DNA of 64,000 bases from Rhizobacter sp. Root1221 (lineage in GTDB: Bacteria; Pseudomonadota; Gammaproteobacteria; Burkholderiales; Burkholderiaceae_C): NCBI RefSeq assembly GCF_001425785.1, contig NZ_LMDI01000018.1, forward strand, positions 1-64,000, in the 5' to 3' direction. The notes beneath the pieces are model-generated. The model did no database searches. It was not told the DNA's origin and saw only the letters and a list, made by a program, of their open reading frames with translations. Shown here piece by piece: positions 26,753-35,475 of this stretch. Each line of letters begins with the position of its first letter. Positions within the stretch are counted from its first letter, which is position 1. The position numbers were made by a program, and so were the translations under genes.

Positions 26753-26941
26753 TCAGGACGCCGTGCCGGGCTCGCCCTCGAAGTCCATCAGGACGCTGGC
26801 GAGTTCGAGGGCACGCCACAGGTGCGGCGGCATCTCCATGATCTTTTCGGGGGTGCGGGCCCGCGCGGTCCACGCGCGGATTTCGCGGTGTTGGTGGGGG
26901 GTCAACAGGTTCAGCGACAGCATCACGTCGAGCGTCTGCAT
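26753..26941 (-). CDS. Conserved small hypothetical protein
   Basis: The 62-residue protein starts MQTLDVMLSLNLLTPHQHRE, is helical, and has no signal or membrane segment. WRALELASVLMDFE near the C-terminus looks conserved in Burkholderiales from memory. The ATG at 26941 is preceded by GGAAGGGAGGC on the minus strand, a good ribosome site. It lies downstream of the DUF2322 gene on the same strand. Function unknown. Confidence 0.65.
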   Translation of the reverse strand: MQTLDVMLSLNLLTPHQHREIRAWTARARTPEKIMEMPPHLWRALELASVLMDFEGEPGTAS

Positions 26942-27073
26942 CGGGGCCTCCCTTCCGGATGGCCAACGGGCCACCCCGTGGCAACCACTATCTCATGGCC
27001 CGCATCGCCCGTGTGTGTCAGGGCGTACGAAACCCCGGCGCCCGGGGCTTCGATCACGAACCGGTGACCCGGT

Positions 27074-27421
27074 TCAGGTGGACAGGAACGCCACGCCGAA
27101 CTGGCCGCCGTCACGCTCGATGGCCAGCAAGCGGTCGATGTTGGGGTGTTTGCCGGGGTTCGCGCGGGCGTCCGCCGTGTGCTCGGCGTACAGCGCGAGG
27201 CCTTCGCGGGCGGCATCGGCGTTGATGCTGCCGAAGCGCTGCGTCAGTGCGTGGTACACGGCCACCGAACCTGCCTGGCCTGGCTTGTTCTCGAGCGTTG
27301 CCGCCAGCTGGCCGCGGGCATCGAAGAGTTGCAGGCCGGCCAGGTGGGTGATCGGGGGGAGTTGCTTCAGGTTGTCGGCGAAGGCCATGGCAAGAGGGGC
27401 AGGTGTCGGAACAGCCTGCAT
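27074..27421 (-). CDS. DUF2322 family protein
   Basis: The protein has up to 115 residues. The block NLKQLPPITHLAGLQLFD, then LENKPGQAGSVAVYHALTQR and ALYAEHTADAR..PGKHPNIDRLL, match DUF2322 as I know it. The domain has no known function and is soluble. The ATG at 27421 lies 4 nt after the stop of the hybrid kinase, so coupling is likely. An internal ATG at 27388 (MAFADNL) fits family N-termini and is an alternative start. Confidence 0.8.
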   Translation of the reverse strand: MQAVPTPAPLAMAFADNLKQLPPITHLAGLQLFDARGQLAATLENKPGQAGSVAVYHALTQRFGSINADAAREGLALYAEHTADARANPGKHPNIDRLLAIERDGGQFGVAFLST

Positions 27422-27427
27422 TTTCGG

Positions 27428-29515
27428 TCAGATCGCCGTGGCGTGGGTCCTGCGGAGCACCTCGACCACCTCGTCGAGCAGGTCCACCATGTCGACCGGC
27501 TTGGCGATGTGGGTGGCAAACCCGCTGGCGAGCGCGCGGGCCCGGTCTTCCGGGCCGGCGAGCGCGGTGAGGGCAATGGCGGGGATGTCGCCGCCCGCCT
27601 CCGGGCCGAGCGCCCGGATGCGGCGCAGCAACGCGTAGCCGTCCTCGTCGGGCATGCCGATGTCGCTGATCAGCAGGTGAGGGTGGTGCGACGTCACGAG
27701 TTCGATCGCTGCGGCACTCGTCCCCACTGCATAGACAACGGCCCCGCAGTTCTCGAGTTCGTGCTGCAGCAGCTCGTTGAGGTCGGGTTCGTCGTCCACG
27801 ACCAGGATGCGCAGGCCCGACAGGTCATGGCCTGCCGCAGCACACGGCGTTTCCACGGCGTCCGGCCCGGTGGTGGCGGACGGGCTGTCAAGCAGGTCGC
27901 CGGTACAGGCCGGCAGCCTGATCGTGAAACAGGCCCCGCGGCCGGGCCCGTCGCTGCGCGCCTCGACCGTGCCCCTGTGCAGCTCGACGAGGTTCTTGAC
28001 GATGGACAAGCCGAGCCCGAGGCCCCCGTGCATCCGGGTGGTGGACGCATCGCTCTGGCGGAAGCGGTCGAACACGAAAGGCAGGAAGGCCGCGGAGATG
28101 CCCTGGCCGCTGTCTTCCACGACCAGCGCCACCTCGTCATTCGTGGCCGCCAGGCGCACCGTCACGCGGCCATCGGCTGGCGTGAACTTGAACGCGTTCG
28201 ACAGCAGGTTCCACACGACCTGCTGCAGGCGGTTGGCGTCGCCCCGCACGAGCGGAACCGTACCGCTGCGCTGCACGACCACCGACAGCCGCTTGGCCTG
28301 TGCCGTGGGCTCGAGCGACGCCAGCACGGTGTCGGTCAGCGTGCCCAGGTCGAGCAGGTCCACGTCCAGCCGCACCTTGCCCGAGATGATGCGGCTCATG
28401 TCGAGCAGGTCGTCGATCAGGCGGGCCTGCGTGCGCGCGTTGCGTTCGATGGTGTCGACGGCGCGCGCGATCTCCGGGGTGCTCGTGGCCGACCGCCGCA
28501 GCACGCTGGTCCAGCCGATGATGGCCGCGAGCGGCGTGCGCAACTCGTGGGAGAGGGTGGCGAGGAACTCGTCCTTCATGCGGCTCGCACGTTCCGCATC
28601 GCGCCGGGCCAGGCGTTCCGCGGCCAACAGTTCTTCCCGTTGAACCTCCAGCGCCTTCTGCGCGCTGATGTCGATCGTGATGCCGTCGAACCGCGTGGCC
28701 GGCTGGCCGGCCGGGCCGTAGGCCATGCCCTTGGCCCGCAGCCAGCGCCATTGACCGTCGGGGGACACCGTGCGGAACTCGATGTCGAACGGTTCGCGGC
28801 GGTCGACGGCGTCGTCCATGCCGTTGCGCAAGCGCTGCCGGTCCTCGGGGTGCACGATGGCGCGGAAGTCGTCGATGCTGATCGAACCCGGCCCGTCCTG
28901 GCCCAGCCAGAAGTGCGTGCGGCATGTGGCATTCCATTCGACCTCGGTGGTGGGCACCGGGCAGTGGAACGTGCCCAGCTGGGCGGCTGACTGCGCAAAT
29001 GCGAACGTCTCCGTCGCCTGGCGGGTGGCCTCCTTCGCACGCCGCGCGGCCTCGGACAGCCGTGCGGTTTCCGTGGCCGCGAGGCGCTGTTCCCCCAGGT
29101 GGCGCCGGGTCTCGTATTGCCGGTAGCGACCCCGAAGCGCCGACCGCGCGGCGCTCGACAGGCTCTCCGCGTGTAGCGGCCGTTCCAGCAGCACGACGTT
29201 GCCCAGCTGTTCGAGTGTCGCGCGCGCGCGCGCGGGGTTTGCGCCGCCGTGTTTGCCCGCCAACACCACGAGTGGCAGGTCGGACCACGGCGGCTGCGCA
29301 GCCAGGCAGACCTGGAGCGCGGTCAGCACGGGGCCGGTCAGGGCTTCCTCGGTGATGAACACCGTGCCCGCCCCTTCGTCGAGTGCGGCCACCAGCGCGC
29401 CCGGCGTGGGCACATTGACCGTGGCGAGGCCGGCCTGGGCCAGCACCTGCTGGATCACCGCGGCATCCCGTCCCCACGGGGCGAGCACCAGCACGCGTGT
29501 TTCGGCATCCGTCAT
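27428..29515 (-). CDS. Hybrid sensor histidine kinase/response regulator
   Basis: The 695-residue protein lacks membrane segments and is cytoplasmic. Order: a degenerate receiver-like N-terminus (about 1-115, acceptor Asp not evident), a coiled linker (about 120-165), a PAS domain (about 170-290), HisKA with the H-box FLATLSHELRTPLAAIIGW, HATPase (N-box NRLQQVVWNLLSNAFKFTP; G-box GLGLGLSIVKNLV) and a C-terminal receiver (RILVVDDEPDLNEL, acceptor Asp in LLISDIGMPDEDG). It overlaps the KaiC-like gene by ATGA, so the kinase and KaiC are made together and probably form one signalling unit. Confidence 0.92.
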   Translation of the reverse strand: MTDAETRVLVLAPWGRDAAVIQQVLAQAGLATVNVPTPGALVAALDEGAGTVFITEEALTGPVLTALQVCLAAQPPWSDLPLVVLAGKHGGANPARARATLEQLGNVVLLERPLHAESLSSAARSALRGRYRQYETRRHLGEQRLAATETARLSEAARRAKEATRQATETFAFAQSAAQLGTFHCPVPTTEVEWNATCRTHFWLGQDGPGSISIDDFRAIVHPEDRQRLRNGMDDAVDRREPFDIEFRTVSPDGQWRWLRAKGMAYGPAGQPATRFDGITIDISAQKALEVQREELLAAERLARRDAERASRMKDEFLATLSHELRTPLAAIIGWTSVLRRSATSTPEIARAVDTIERNARTQARLIDDLLDMSRIISGKVRLDVDLLDLGTLTDTVLASLEPTAQAKRLSVVVQRSGTVPLVRGDANRLQQVVWNLLSNAFKFTPADGRVTVRLAATNDEVALVVEDSGQGISAAFLPFVFDRFRQSDASTTRMHGGLGLGLSIVKNLVELHRGTVEARSDGPGRGACFTIRLPACTGDLLDSPSATTGPDAVETPCAAAGHDLSGLRILVVDDEPDLNELLQHELENCGAVVYAVGTSAAAIELVTSHHPHLLISDIGMPDEDGYALLRRIRALGPEAGGDIPAIALTALAGPEDRARALASGFATHIAKPVDMVDLLDEVVEVLRRTHATAI

Positions 29516-31026
29516 GGGCCCGCCTGTGATGCAGCCCCTGTCAAGGGCCGCTTGGGCAAGGGTGTGTCGCTGCGGCAGGAGGGCAGTTCGCCGAGGATGC
29601 CTTCGACGTCGTAGAGCGTTTCGCTGATGTGAACCCCTTGGGCACCCACCAACTGGAACTCGCGGATCGTGCGTTCGTGCGGCGCCACGCGGCTCTTCAC
29701 GCACGACACCGCCGACCTCACCCGGCCCGCCACTTCGAAGAACCGGAACGTCACGATCACGTCGCTCAAGTAGCTCAGATCGACGTCCGTCCTGATCTCG
29801 CCCAGCAGGCCGTGTTGTCCGAGCAGCACCAGCGTCACCACGCCCTGCTGGTTCAGGTACGTGAGCAACTCGTGCACATGCAGCAGCAGGAACGCCTGGC
29901 CGGGCATCGCCTGGATGTACGCGTTCAGGCTGTCGATCACGACGAAACGCGACTTGTGCTGCTGCACCGCGGAGACCGTCCGCGCGGCGAACTCGCCGGG
30001 CGACATCTCGGCGGGGTCGATCTGCACCAGCTCGAGCAAGCCTGAGTCGAGGTGGGGGTGCAGGTTCATGCCGAGCTGGCGGCTGCGTTCGATCAGCGTG
30101 GCCACGCCTTCGTCGAACAGGAAGTAGCTGGACGGGATGCCGGCGGCCAGCGCGGCCAGCATGCAACTCACCGCCGTGGTGGTCTTGCCAATGCCCGACG
30201 GGCCGGTGAGCAGCGTGTTGGTGCCGGGGAACAGCCCGCCACCGAGCAGGGTGTCGAGCTCGGCCGAGCCGGTGCCGTTGGGGGCGGACGCAAAATCCCG
30301 GTGGTGGTTGGCTGCCACGAGGCGCGGGTACACGTGCAGCCCTCCGGTGGTGAGCCGGAAGTCGTGCGAACCGCCCTGGTACGAGATGCCCCGCATCTTG
30401 ACGACCCTCAGGCGGCGCCGTTCGATGCCGAATTCCTGCTCGTTCTGCGAGAGGCTGATGACCCCGTGGGCGATGCTGTGCAGCTGGGCATCCCCTTCGT
30501 GGGTGGTTTTGTCGTCGAGCAGCAGCACCGTGCACTGCCGCTGCGAGAAGAAGTGTTTCAGCGCGAGGATCTGGCGGCGGTAGCGCAGCGGTTCGTCGGC
30601 CAGCAGCCGCATCTCCGAGAGGCTGTCGAACACCACCCGCACCGGGTTCAGGGTCTCGACGATCTCCACCACCCGCTTGATCGTCTCGCCGAGTTCGATC
30701 TCGGACGGCAACAGCACCGACTGCTTCTCATCGGGCGCCAGCCGCAGCTCGCCGATCAGTTCGTACAGTTCGATGCCATCGAGTGTCCACCCGTGCGAGG
30801 CCACGACGGTGCGAAGCTCCGGCGCGGTCTCGGACAGCGTGATGTACAGGCCCACCTCGTTACGTGCCGCCCCTGCGCGCAGGAACTGCAGCGCGAGCGT
30901 GGTCTTGCCGGTGCCGGGAGAGCCCTCCACCAGGTAGACGCAGCCGCTCGCCAGCCCGCCGCCGAGGATGGCGTCGAGCCCGGTGACGCCGGTGGAGACG
31001 CGCGGGGGCAGGTCGCGGGAGTACAT
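29512..31026 (-). CDS. KaiC-like double-ATPase protein
   Basis: The 504-residue protein has two RecA/KaiC domains. The first Walker A is GSPGTGKTT (35-43); the second is GPSGIGKTTTAVS in the C-terminal half, followed by VVIDSLNAYIQAMPGQ as Walker B. RRLRVVKMRGISYQGGSHDF closes domain 1, as in KaiC. No kaiA or kaiB is present, as is common for proteobacterial KaiC homologues paired with histidine kinases. Start ATG 31026; a GTG overlapping the upstream stop is an alternative. It probably gates the kinase downstream, in stress or time-of-day-like signalling. Confidence 0.9.
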   Translation of the reverse strand: MYSRDLPPRVSTGVTGLDAILGGGLASGCVYLVEGSPGTGKTTLALQFLRAGAARNEVGLYITLSETAPELRTVVASHGWTLDGIELYELIGELRLAPDEKQSVLLPSEIELGETIKRVVEIVETLNPVRVVFDSLSEMRLLADEPLRYRRQILALKHFFSQRQCTVLLLDDKTTHEGDAQLHSIAHGVISLSQNEQEFGIERRRLRVVKMRGISYQGGSHDFRLTTGGLHVYPRLVAANHHRDFASAPNGTGSAELDTLLGGGLFPGTNTLLTGPSGIGKTTTAVSCMLAALAAGIPSSYFLFDEGVATLIERSRQLGMNLHPHLDSGLLELVQIDPAEMSPGEFAARTVSAVQQHKSRFVVIDSLNAYIQAMPGQAFLLLHVHELLTYLNQQGVVTLVLLGQHGLLGEIRTDVDLSYLSDVIVTFRFFEVAGRVRSAVSCVKSRVAPHERTIREFQLVGAQGVHISETLYDVEGILGELPSCRSDTPLPKRPLTGAASQAGP

Positions 31027-31037
31027 GGCAGGCGCGT

Positions 31038-31541
31038 TCACTTCATCCGCACTTCGCCGTGTTCGCCGAGGTTCGTGGGCGGCTTGCCGGTGACGGCGGC
31101 CTTGGCGATCTTCAGCAACTGCACGAGTTTGCTGTCCTTCACGTCCCAGTAGTTGGCATGGGTGATGCGCACTTCCAGCAGCGCGAGGTCGGGGTCGGTC
31201 ACGCCGCCGGGAAACCAGGCCTCGGTGGCCTTGGTCCATAGCGCTTCTTTCTTGGCGGGGTCCTCGACCACAGCGGCGTCGCCCGAGACCGAGACATAGC
31301 TGTCGTCACTCGGGTCGGCGTAGACGACGTTGACCTGCGGTTGCGCCGCAATGTCGGCCACCGTGTCGCTGCGGCGCGAGACGAAGAACCAGAGGCTCGA
31401 GTGTTCGTCCAGCTCGGAGTTCTGCGTGGTGAGCGGGCGGGAATGCAGGTGCCCGTTGCTGTGCCTGGTGGTGAACATCGCGAACTTGATGTCCTCGATC
31501 AGTTCCCACAGCAGGTCGCGTTCGTTGGTGGTCTTGGCCAT
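31038..31541 (-). CDS. Pyridoxamine 5'-phosphate oxidase-like general stress protein
   Basis: The 167-residue split-barrel flavin-binding protein is of the general stress protein 26 type. KFAMFTTRHSNGHLHSRPLT is the FMN/F420-binding entry motif, and WFFVSRRSDTVADIAAQPQV follows. Such proteins bind FMN or FAD, but catalysis is often unproven. ATG 31541 is chosen for AAAGG seven bases upstream. It lies 11 bp before the KaiC-like gene on the same strand and is probably the first gene of that operon. Confidence 0.88.
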   Translation of the reverse strand: MAKTTNERDLLWELIEDIKFAMFTTRHSNGHLHSRPLTTQNSELDEHSSLWFFVSRRSDTVADIAAQPQVNVVYADPSDDSYVSVSGDAAVVEDPAKKEALWTKATEAWFPGGVTDPDLALLEVRITHANYWDVKDSKLVQLLKIAKAAVTGKPPTNLGEHGEVRMK

Positions 31542-31660
31542 GGCAGTGCCTTTCGGAGGGGGCGTGGCGGCGGCGCCACGTGGTCCTGCCATTGCAACAG
31601 CCGCGGCGGGCGTGCCCTGTCAGGCTGCTACGGAAGGGGTTGTAGGACGCGGCCGGTTGC

Positions 31661-31993
31661 TCAACCCTGCCACACGCCCCAGCCCTTTTCCCGCAGTGCA
31701 ATGCCGAGTTCGACCTCCATCTCGCAGGCGCCGTGGTACGGCATCGGGTTGTACACGTCGTAGAGGTGGGGCAGCAGCCGCAGCCCGTGTTCGAGCACGT
31801 AGCGGTTGGCCTGGATGCCGGCCTTGTGGCGGTCGAACCGCAGGTCGGGGTCGAGCCCGGTCATTCCCACGTAGACGAACGGCTTGCCCAGGTCGTAACC
31901 GGGGTTTGCCTTTCGGAAACGGGCGTGGTTCCACACCGTGTCGGCGAGTTCGACGACGTACACGTTGTAGTGATGACGGGAGTTGCGGCGCAT
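31661..31993 (-). CDS. Putative GIY-YIG-like nuclease-domain protein
   Basis: The protein has 110 residues. NVYVVELADTV followed by PFVYVGMTGLDPDLRFDRHKAG resembles the GIY-YIG core (VYVVEL and VYVGMT for the two motifs, with Arg and His in RFDRHK), and a Glu-containing C-terminal helix (CEMEVELGIALREKG) supplies the expected acidic residue. Function could be DNA repair or restriction-like cleavage. The assignment is from motif layout only. The start has no clear ribosome site. Confidence 0.6.
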   Translation of the reverse strand: MRRNSRHHYNVYVVELADTVWNHARFRKANPGYDLGKPFVYVGMTGLDPDLRFDRHKAGIQANRYVLEHGLRLLPHLYDVYNPMPYHGACEMEVELGIALREKGWGVWQG

Positions 31994-32114
31994 CGGTTGC
32001 CAATTGTGACGGCAGCCAAGCGCGTGAATTGCGCCACATCCACCCCGCTGATTGCCCGAGCACGGGGGCCATCGGCCGACTACAGTGCGTTTGCCAGCCC
32101 GACATGGAAGTAAC

Positions 32115-32432
32115 ATGGACCACGATTCACCTGTCCTCGATTCCGACACCCTGCGCCAGCAGCTGATGTCCCACCTGCCGATGCAGCGCATCAAGGCCCT
32201 GCACGTCTTCGAAGTGGAACCCGCCAACGGCGCCACCCCGGAGCACGTGGCCGCCGCTGCTGCCGCCGCCCGTTTTGCCGCCCGCGGCATCCCGTTCTAC
32301 TCCGCCCAGGACACCTCGTACCTCGCGTGGGTCGACAAGGCCGTCACCCTGTGGCAACGCGTGCAGGACACCGTCGCATTCGCGCCGGCGGTTCCCAAGT
32401 TCGCGCGCACCGGCGCTGCCCGGCACGCCTGA
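32115..32432 (+). CDS. Hypothetical protein, alanine-rich
   Basis: This 105-residue soluble protein has an acidic N-terminus, HLPMQRIKALHVFEVEPANG and an Ala-rich helix (about 45-60). No family recognised. It lies 40 bp before the methyltransferase gene on the same strand. ATG 32115 is chosen by frame; the upstream ATG at 32104 is in another frame. Confidence 0.6.
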   Translation: MDHDSPVLDSDTLRQQLMSHLPMQRIKALHVFEVEPANGATPEHVAAAAAAARFAARGIPFYSAQDTSYLAWVDKAVTLWQRVQDTVAFAPAVPKFARTGAARHA

Positions 32433-32472
32433 CGCCCCGGCTTCCTACAATGGGGGCCCTTCGCAGGTCCCC

Positions 32473-33687
32473 ATGCACGACAACGACGCCCCCGATACCG
32501 ACCCCACCGGCCGCTTCCTCGCGCTGGTGGCGGCCAGCCTGGCCGAGGCGCGCCTGTCGCGACTCGTGCTCTCGAAACACCGCGGGCCCGATGCCACGCT
32601 GAACCGCGTGGTGGTGCGCCCCATCGTGCTCAAGGGGCAGCTGCACCTGTCGTTCGTGGCCAGCCACACGACGAAGGACCTCACCCACAACCTGCTCCCC
32701 GACGACGGCATCGCCCACCTGCGCACGCTGATCGACGGGCACTTCTCGCACGCGAACCTGCTCACGTCCACCGAGGACGTGCAGCTGCTCGTGAGCCGCA
32801 AGGGCAAGTGCACGCTGCTGCGCAAGCCTGTGCGCGGCGATGCGCCCGTGGCCGCGCCGGCCACCCACGACCGCGAGAAGAAGCGGTGGGTGTCGATCGA
32901 ACGGCCCTTCCTGGTCGAGCTGGGCGTGGCTGACGCGCAGCACCAGCTCATCCCGTCGATGTCGCGCAAGTGGAAGCAGATCAACAAGTTCGTCGAGGTG
33001 CTCGACGGCGCGTTGGCCGCGTCACCGCTGGCGGCCACCGACACCGCCCGGCCGCTGCACGTGGTGGACTTCGGGTCGGGCAAGGGCTACCTCACGTTTG
33101 CGGTGCATGACCACCTGCAGCGCACGCTGGGCCGCAACGCGCGGGTCACGGGCGTGGAGCTGCGCCAGGACCTGGTGCGCCTGTGCAATGGCGCCATCGA
33201 CCGGCTGGGCCTCGCGGGCCTGCACTTCGACGAAGGGGACGTGCGCACGTACACGCCACCGGCCATCGACGTGATGATCGCGCTGCACGCCTGCGACACA
33301 GCCACCGACCACGCCATCCACCTGGGCCTGCGGGCCAACGCGTCCATCATCCTGTGCTCGCCGTGCTGCCACAAGCAGATCCGCCCGCAACTGCTGAGCC
33401 CGCATCCACTGCGGCCCATCCTCCAGCACGGCGTGCACCTGGGCCAGGAGGCCGAGATGCTCACCGACGGCCTGCGCGCGCTGCTGCTCGAGGCGGCCGG
33501 CTACGACACGCAGGTGTTCGAGTTCATCTCCCTCGAGCACACGAACAAGAACAAGATGATCCTGGCCGTGAAGCGGTCGGTGCCGAAGGCCAACGCCGAG
33601 GTGCTGGCGCAGATCCGCGAGATCAAGGCGTTCTACGGCATCCGTGAGCACTGCCTCGAGACACTGATGGCTGCGACGCCCGCCTGA
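32473..33687 (+). CDS. Class I SAM-dependent methyltransferase
   Basis: The protein has 404 residues. An N-terminal domain of about 170 residues is followed by a Rossmann methyltransferase domain with motif I VVDFGSGKGYLTFAV and an acidic motif II residue in VTGVELRQD. IALHACDTATDHAI and CSPCCHKQIRPQL match the Methyltransf_32 (METTL25/GSTCD-like) family, in which the HACD and PCCH signatures are conserved. The target may be RNA or a ribosomal component; not proven. It converges on the YihY gene with a 4-bp gap. Confidence 0.85.
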   Translation: MHDNDAPDTDPTGRFLALVAASLAEARLSRLVLSKHRGPDATLNRVVVRPIVLKGQLHLSFVASHTTKDLTHNLLPDDGIAHLRTLIDGHFSHANLLTSTEDVQLLVSRKGKCTLLRKPVRGDAPVAAPATHDREKKRWVSIERPFLVELGVADAQHQLIPSMSRKWKQINKFVEVLDGALAASPLAATDTARPLHVVDFGSGKGYLTFAVHDHLQRTLGRNARVTGVELRQDLVRLCNGAIDRLGLAGLHFDEGDVRTYTPPAIDVMIALHACDTATDHAIHLGLRANASIILCSPCCHKQIRPQLLSPHPLRPILQHGVHLGQEAEMLTDGLRALLLEAAGYDTQVFEFISLEHTNKNKMILAVKRSVPKANAEVLAQIREIKAFYGIREHCLETLMAATPA

Positions 33688-33691
33688 CGGA

Positions 33692-34579
33692 TCAGCCCGC
33701 GGGAGGGGCTGGCAAACCCGCGTCGCGGCGCGAGCCATAGGTGTGTGCGTACACCCACGTGAACTCGGCCCCCAGCAGGAAGATCTGCGCCGAGTAGTAG
33801 ACCCACACGAGCAGCACGGCCAGCGACCCGGCGGCGCCGAACGCCGACGTGACGCTGCTGCGCCCGATGTAGAGGCCGATCAGCTGTTTGCCCACGGTGA
33901 ACAGCAGCGAGGTGGCGGCGGCACCCACCCCCACGTCGCGCCACGCCACGTGCACCCGGGGCATGAGCTTGTAGATCATCGCGAACACCGCGGTGATGAA
34001 CACGAAGTTGAAGGCGAAGTTCAGGCCCTGCGCGAGGAGTGCCCAGCCGGCGAACAACGGCGACCACCACTTCTCGAACGCTGCCAGCGCGGCGCTGACC
34101 ACGAGGGACACCATCAGCAGGAAACCGAGCCCGAGGATCATCCCGAACGACAGCAGCCGCGCGCGGATGAGCGCGAAGATGCCGGTGGCGCCGCGGGCGG
34201 GCGCCCGCCAGATGCGGTCGAGGGCACTTTGCAGTTCGGCGAACACCGTGGTGGCCCCGATCAGCAGCGCCACGAGGCCCACCAGGGTGGCCAGCGCACT
34301 TTCGGCAGGCTTGTTGGCGCTTTGCAGCAAACCTTGCACGGCCGCGGCGCCTTGTGCACCCATGAGGTGCTCCAGCTGCCCGAACACCTCGCCGCGGGCG
34401 GCGTCCTCGCCAAACACGAGGCCCGCCACCGACACGACGATCAGCAGCAGCGGCGCTACCGAAAACATCGTGTAGTACGCCAGCGCGGCGCCCATGCTGG
34501 ACGCGTTGTCGTCACGCCAGCTGAGCACGGCCTGGCGGGCAAGCCGCCACAGGGCTGCGGCGTGGGGCCCCAGGCTCAC
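33692..34579 (-). CDS. YihY/virulence factor BrkB family membrane protein
   Basis: The 295-residue polytopic inner-membrane protein has about six hydrophobic helices. The family hallmarks are SSMGAALAYYTMFSVAPLLLI at the first helix and VLLVWVYYSAQIFLLGAEFTWVYA near the end. Once called RNase BN, the family is now regarded as a transporter-like protein of unknown substrate. Start is GTG at 34579. A 45-residue frame ends 4 bp upstream. Confidence 0.9.
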   Translation of the reverse strand: MSLGPHAAALWRLARQAVLSWRDDNASSMGAALAYYTMFSVAPLLLIVVSVAGLVFGEDAARGEVFGQLEHLMGAQGAAAVQGLLQSANKPAESALATLVGLVALLIGATTVFAELQSALDRIWRAPARGATGIFALIRARLLSFGMILGLGFLLMVSLVVSAALAAFEKWWSPLFAGWALLAQGLNFAFNFVFITAVFAMIYKLMPRVHVAWRDVGVGAAATSLLFTVGKQLIGLYIGRSSVTSAFGAAGSLAVLLVWVYYSAQIFLLGAEFTWVYAHTYGSRRDAGLPAPPAG

Positions 34580-34583
34580 ACGG

Positions 34584-34721
34584 TCAGGCGTGGGCGTGGG
34601 GTTGTGCAGTGGGCATCACGCCGGGGACGCCGGCGGGGGGCACGCCCCGGGTACCGGTGTTCTGGCTCAGGCGGTATGCCACGCTGGAACGAATGGCCAA
34701 CAGCACGAATTTGCGAAGCAT
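34584..34721 (-). CDS. Small hypothetical protein upstream of yihY-like gene
   Basis: This 45-residue frame starts MLRKFVLLAIRSSVAYRL and ends in a Pro/Ala/His-rich tail (PHAHA). GGAAGGA sits seven bases before the ATG, a strong ribosome site, and the stop lies 4 bp before the next gene, both signs of real translation. The N-terminal half is a short amphipathic or membrane-associated helix. No family recognised. Confidence 0.5.
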   Translation of the reverse strand: MLRKFVLLAIRSSVAYRLSQNTGTRGVPPAGVPGVMPTAQPHAHA

Positions 34722-34894
34722 GGGAGTCCTTCCGGTGTGCGGTGCAGCAATCAGGAACTGGGTTCAGTTGGGCTGCAGTGTGAAGCCCCCTATCCAGGGG
34801 GGCCATCCGCAACAACCCGCCACCGCGGTGAGGCAAGAATCGTGTGTAGGCCGGCCTCCGGCGGCACAAACGGAGCGGGAACCCGCGCCGTTGC

Positions 34895-35284
34895 TCACTC
34901 TTGCACGTGGCGGCCGCGCATCCTCAGCACCACCGACTCGACCTCTTGCAGAAACTCCTGGTAACGAATTGGTTTGGTGACGTAGCCGTCGCAGCCGGCA
35001 TTGCGCATCAGCTCGGCGTCGCCCTTCATCGCGAAGGCGGTGAGCGCGATGATGGGGATGTCGCAGGTGCGTGGGTCGTCGCGCAGCACCCGGGTGGCGT
35101 CCAGGCCATCCATGTCGGGCAGCTGGATGTCCATGAGGATCAGGTCGGGCTGCACGCTGCGCGCGAGCGTCAGCCCCTGGGCGGCGGTTTCCGCGCGCAC
35201 GGCGGCATGCCCGGCCCGTTCGAGGATGGCCACGGTCAGCAGCATGTTGACCGGGGAGTCTTCGATGATCAGGATGCGCAACAT
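34895..35284 (-). CDS. Single-domain response regulator
   Basis: The 129-residue CheY-like receiver has no output domain. LRILIIEDSPVNMLLTVAIL contains the acidic pocket, LILMDIQLPDMDGLDA the phospho-acceptor Asp (about residue 54), IIALTAFAMKGD the Thr/Ala switch and YVTKPIRYQEFL the conserved Lys. It resembles DivK-type shuttles. The ATG at 35284 removes an unlikely 26-residue extension. A hybrid kinase at 27.4 or 54.2 kb could be a partner, but nothing links them directly. Confidence 0.9.
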   Translation of the reverse strand: MLRILIIEDSPVNMLLTVAILERAGHAAVRAETAAQGLTLARSVQPDLILMDIQLPDMDGLDATRVLRDDPRTCDIPIIALTAFAMKGDAELMRNAGCDGYVTKPIRYQEFLQEVESVVLRMRGRHVQE

Positions 35285-35475
35285 GGGAGTCAGGACTGCG
35301 TGGGACGAGGGGTCAACGTGCAGCGGCACGTTGTAACGATTAGCCCAGTTCCTGGCCGCCATTGCATCTGTCAGGTCTTACAGTTGACCCTTCTTGCCGC
35401 TCGGCAGGGCGGGGGATGTGCACGCCCGTTTGCCCGGGCGGACCTGCGAACAACAACCCCAGGGAGGGGGTGGTG

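Noticed and set aside
29219-29237. Alternating GC run inside the hybrid kinase gene
   Set aside because: It encodes ordinary residues in an unbroken frame and is explained by codon composition.
29516-30535. Upstream extension of the hybrid kinase frame to 1035 codons
   Set aside because: The extension lies antiphase within the KaiC-like gene and is Arg/Pro-rich; the ATG at 29515 overlaps the KaiC stop as ATGA and gives a normal protein.
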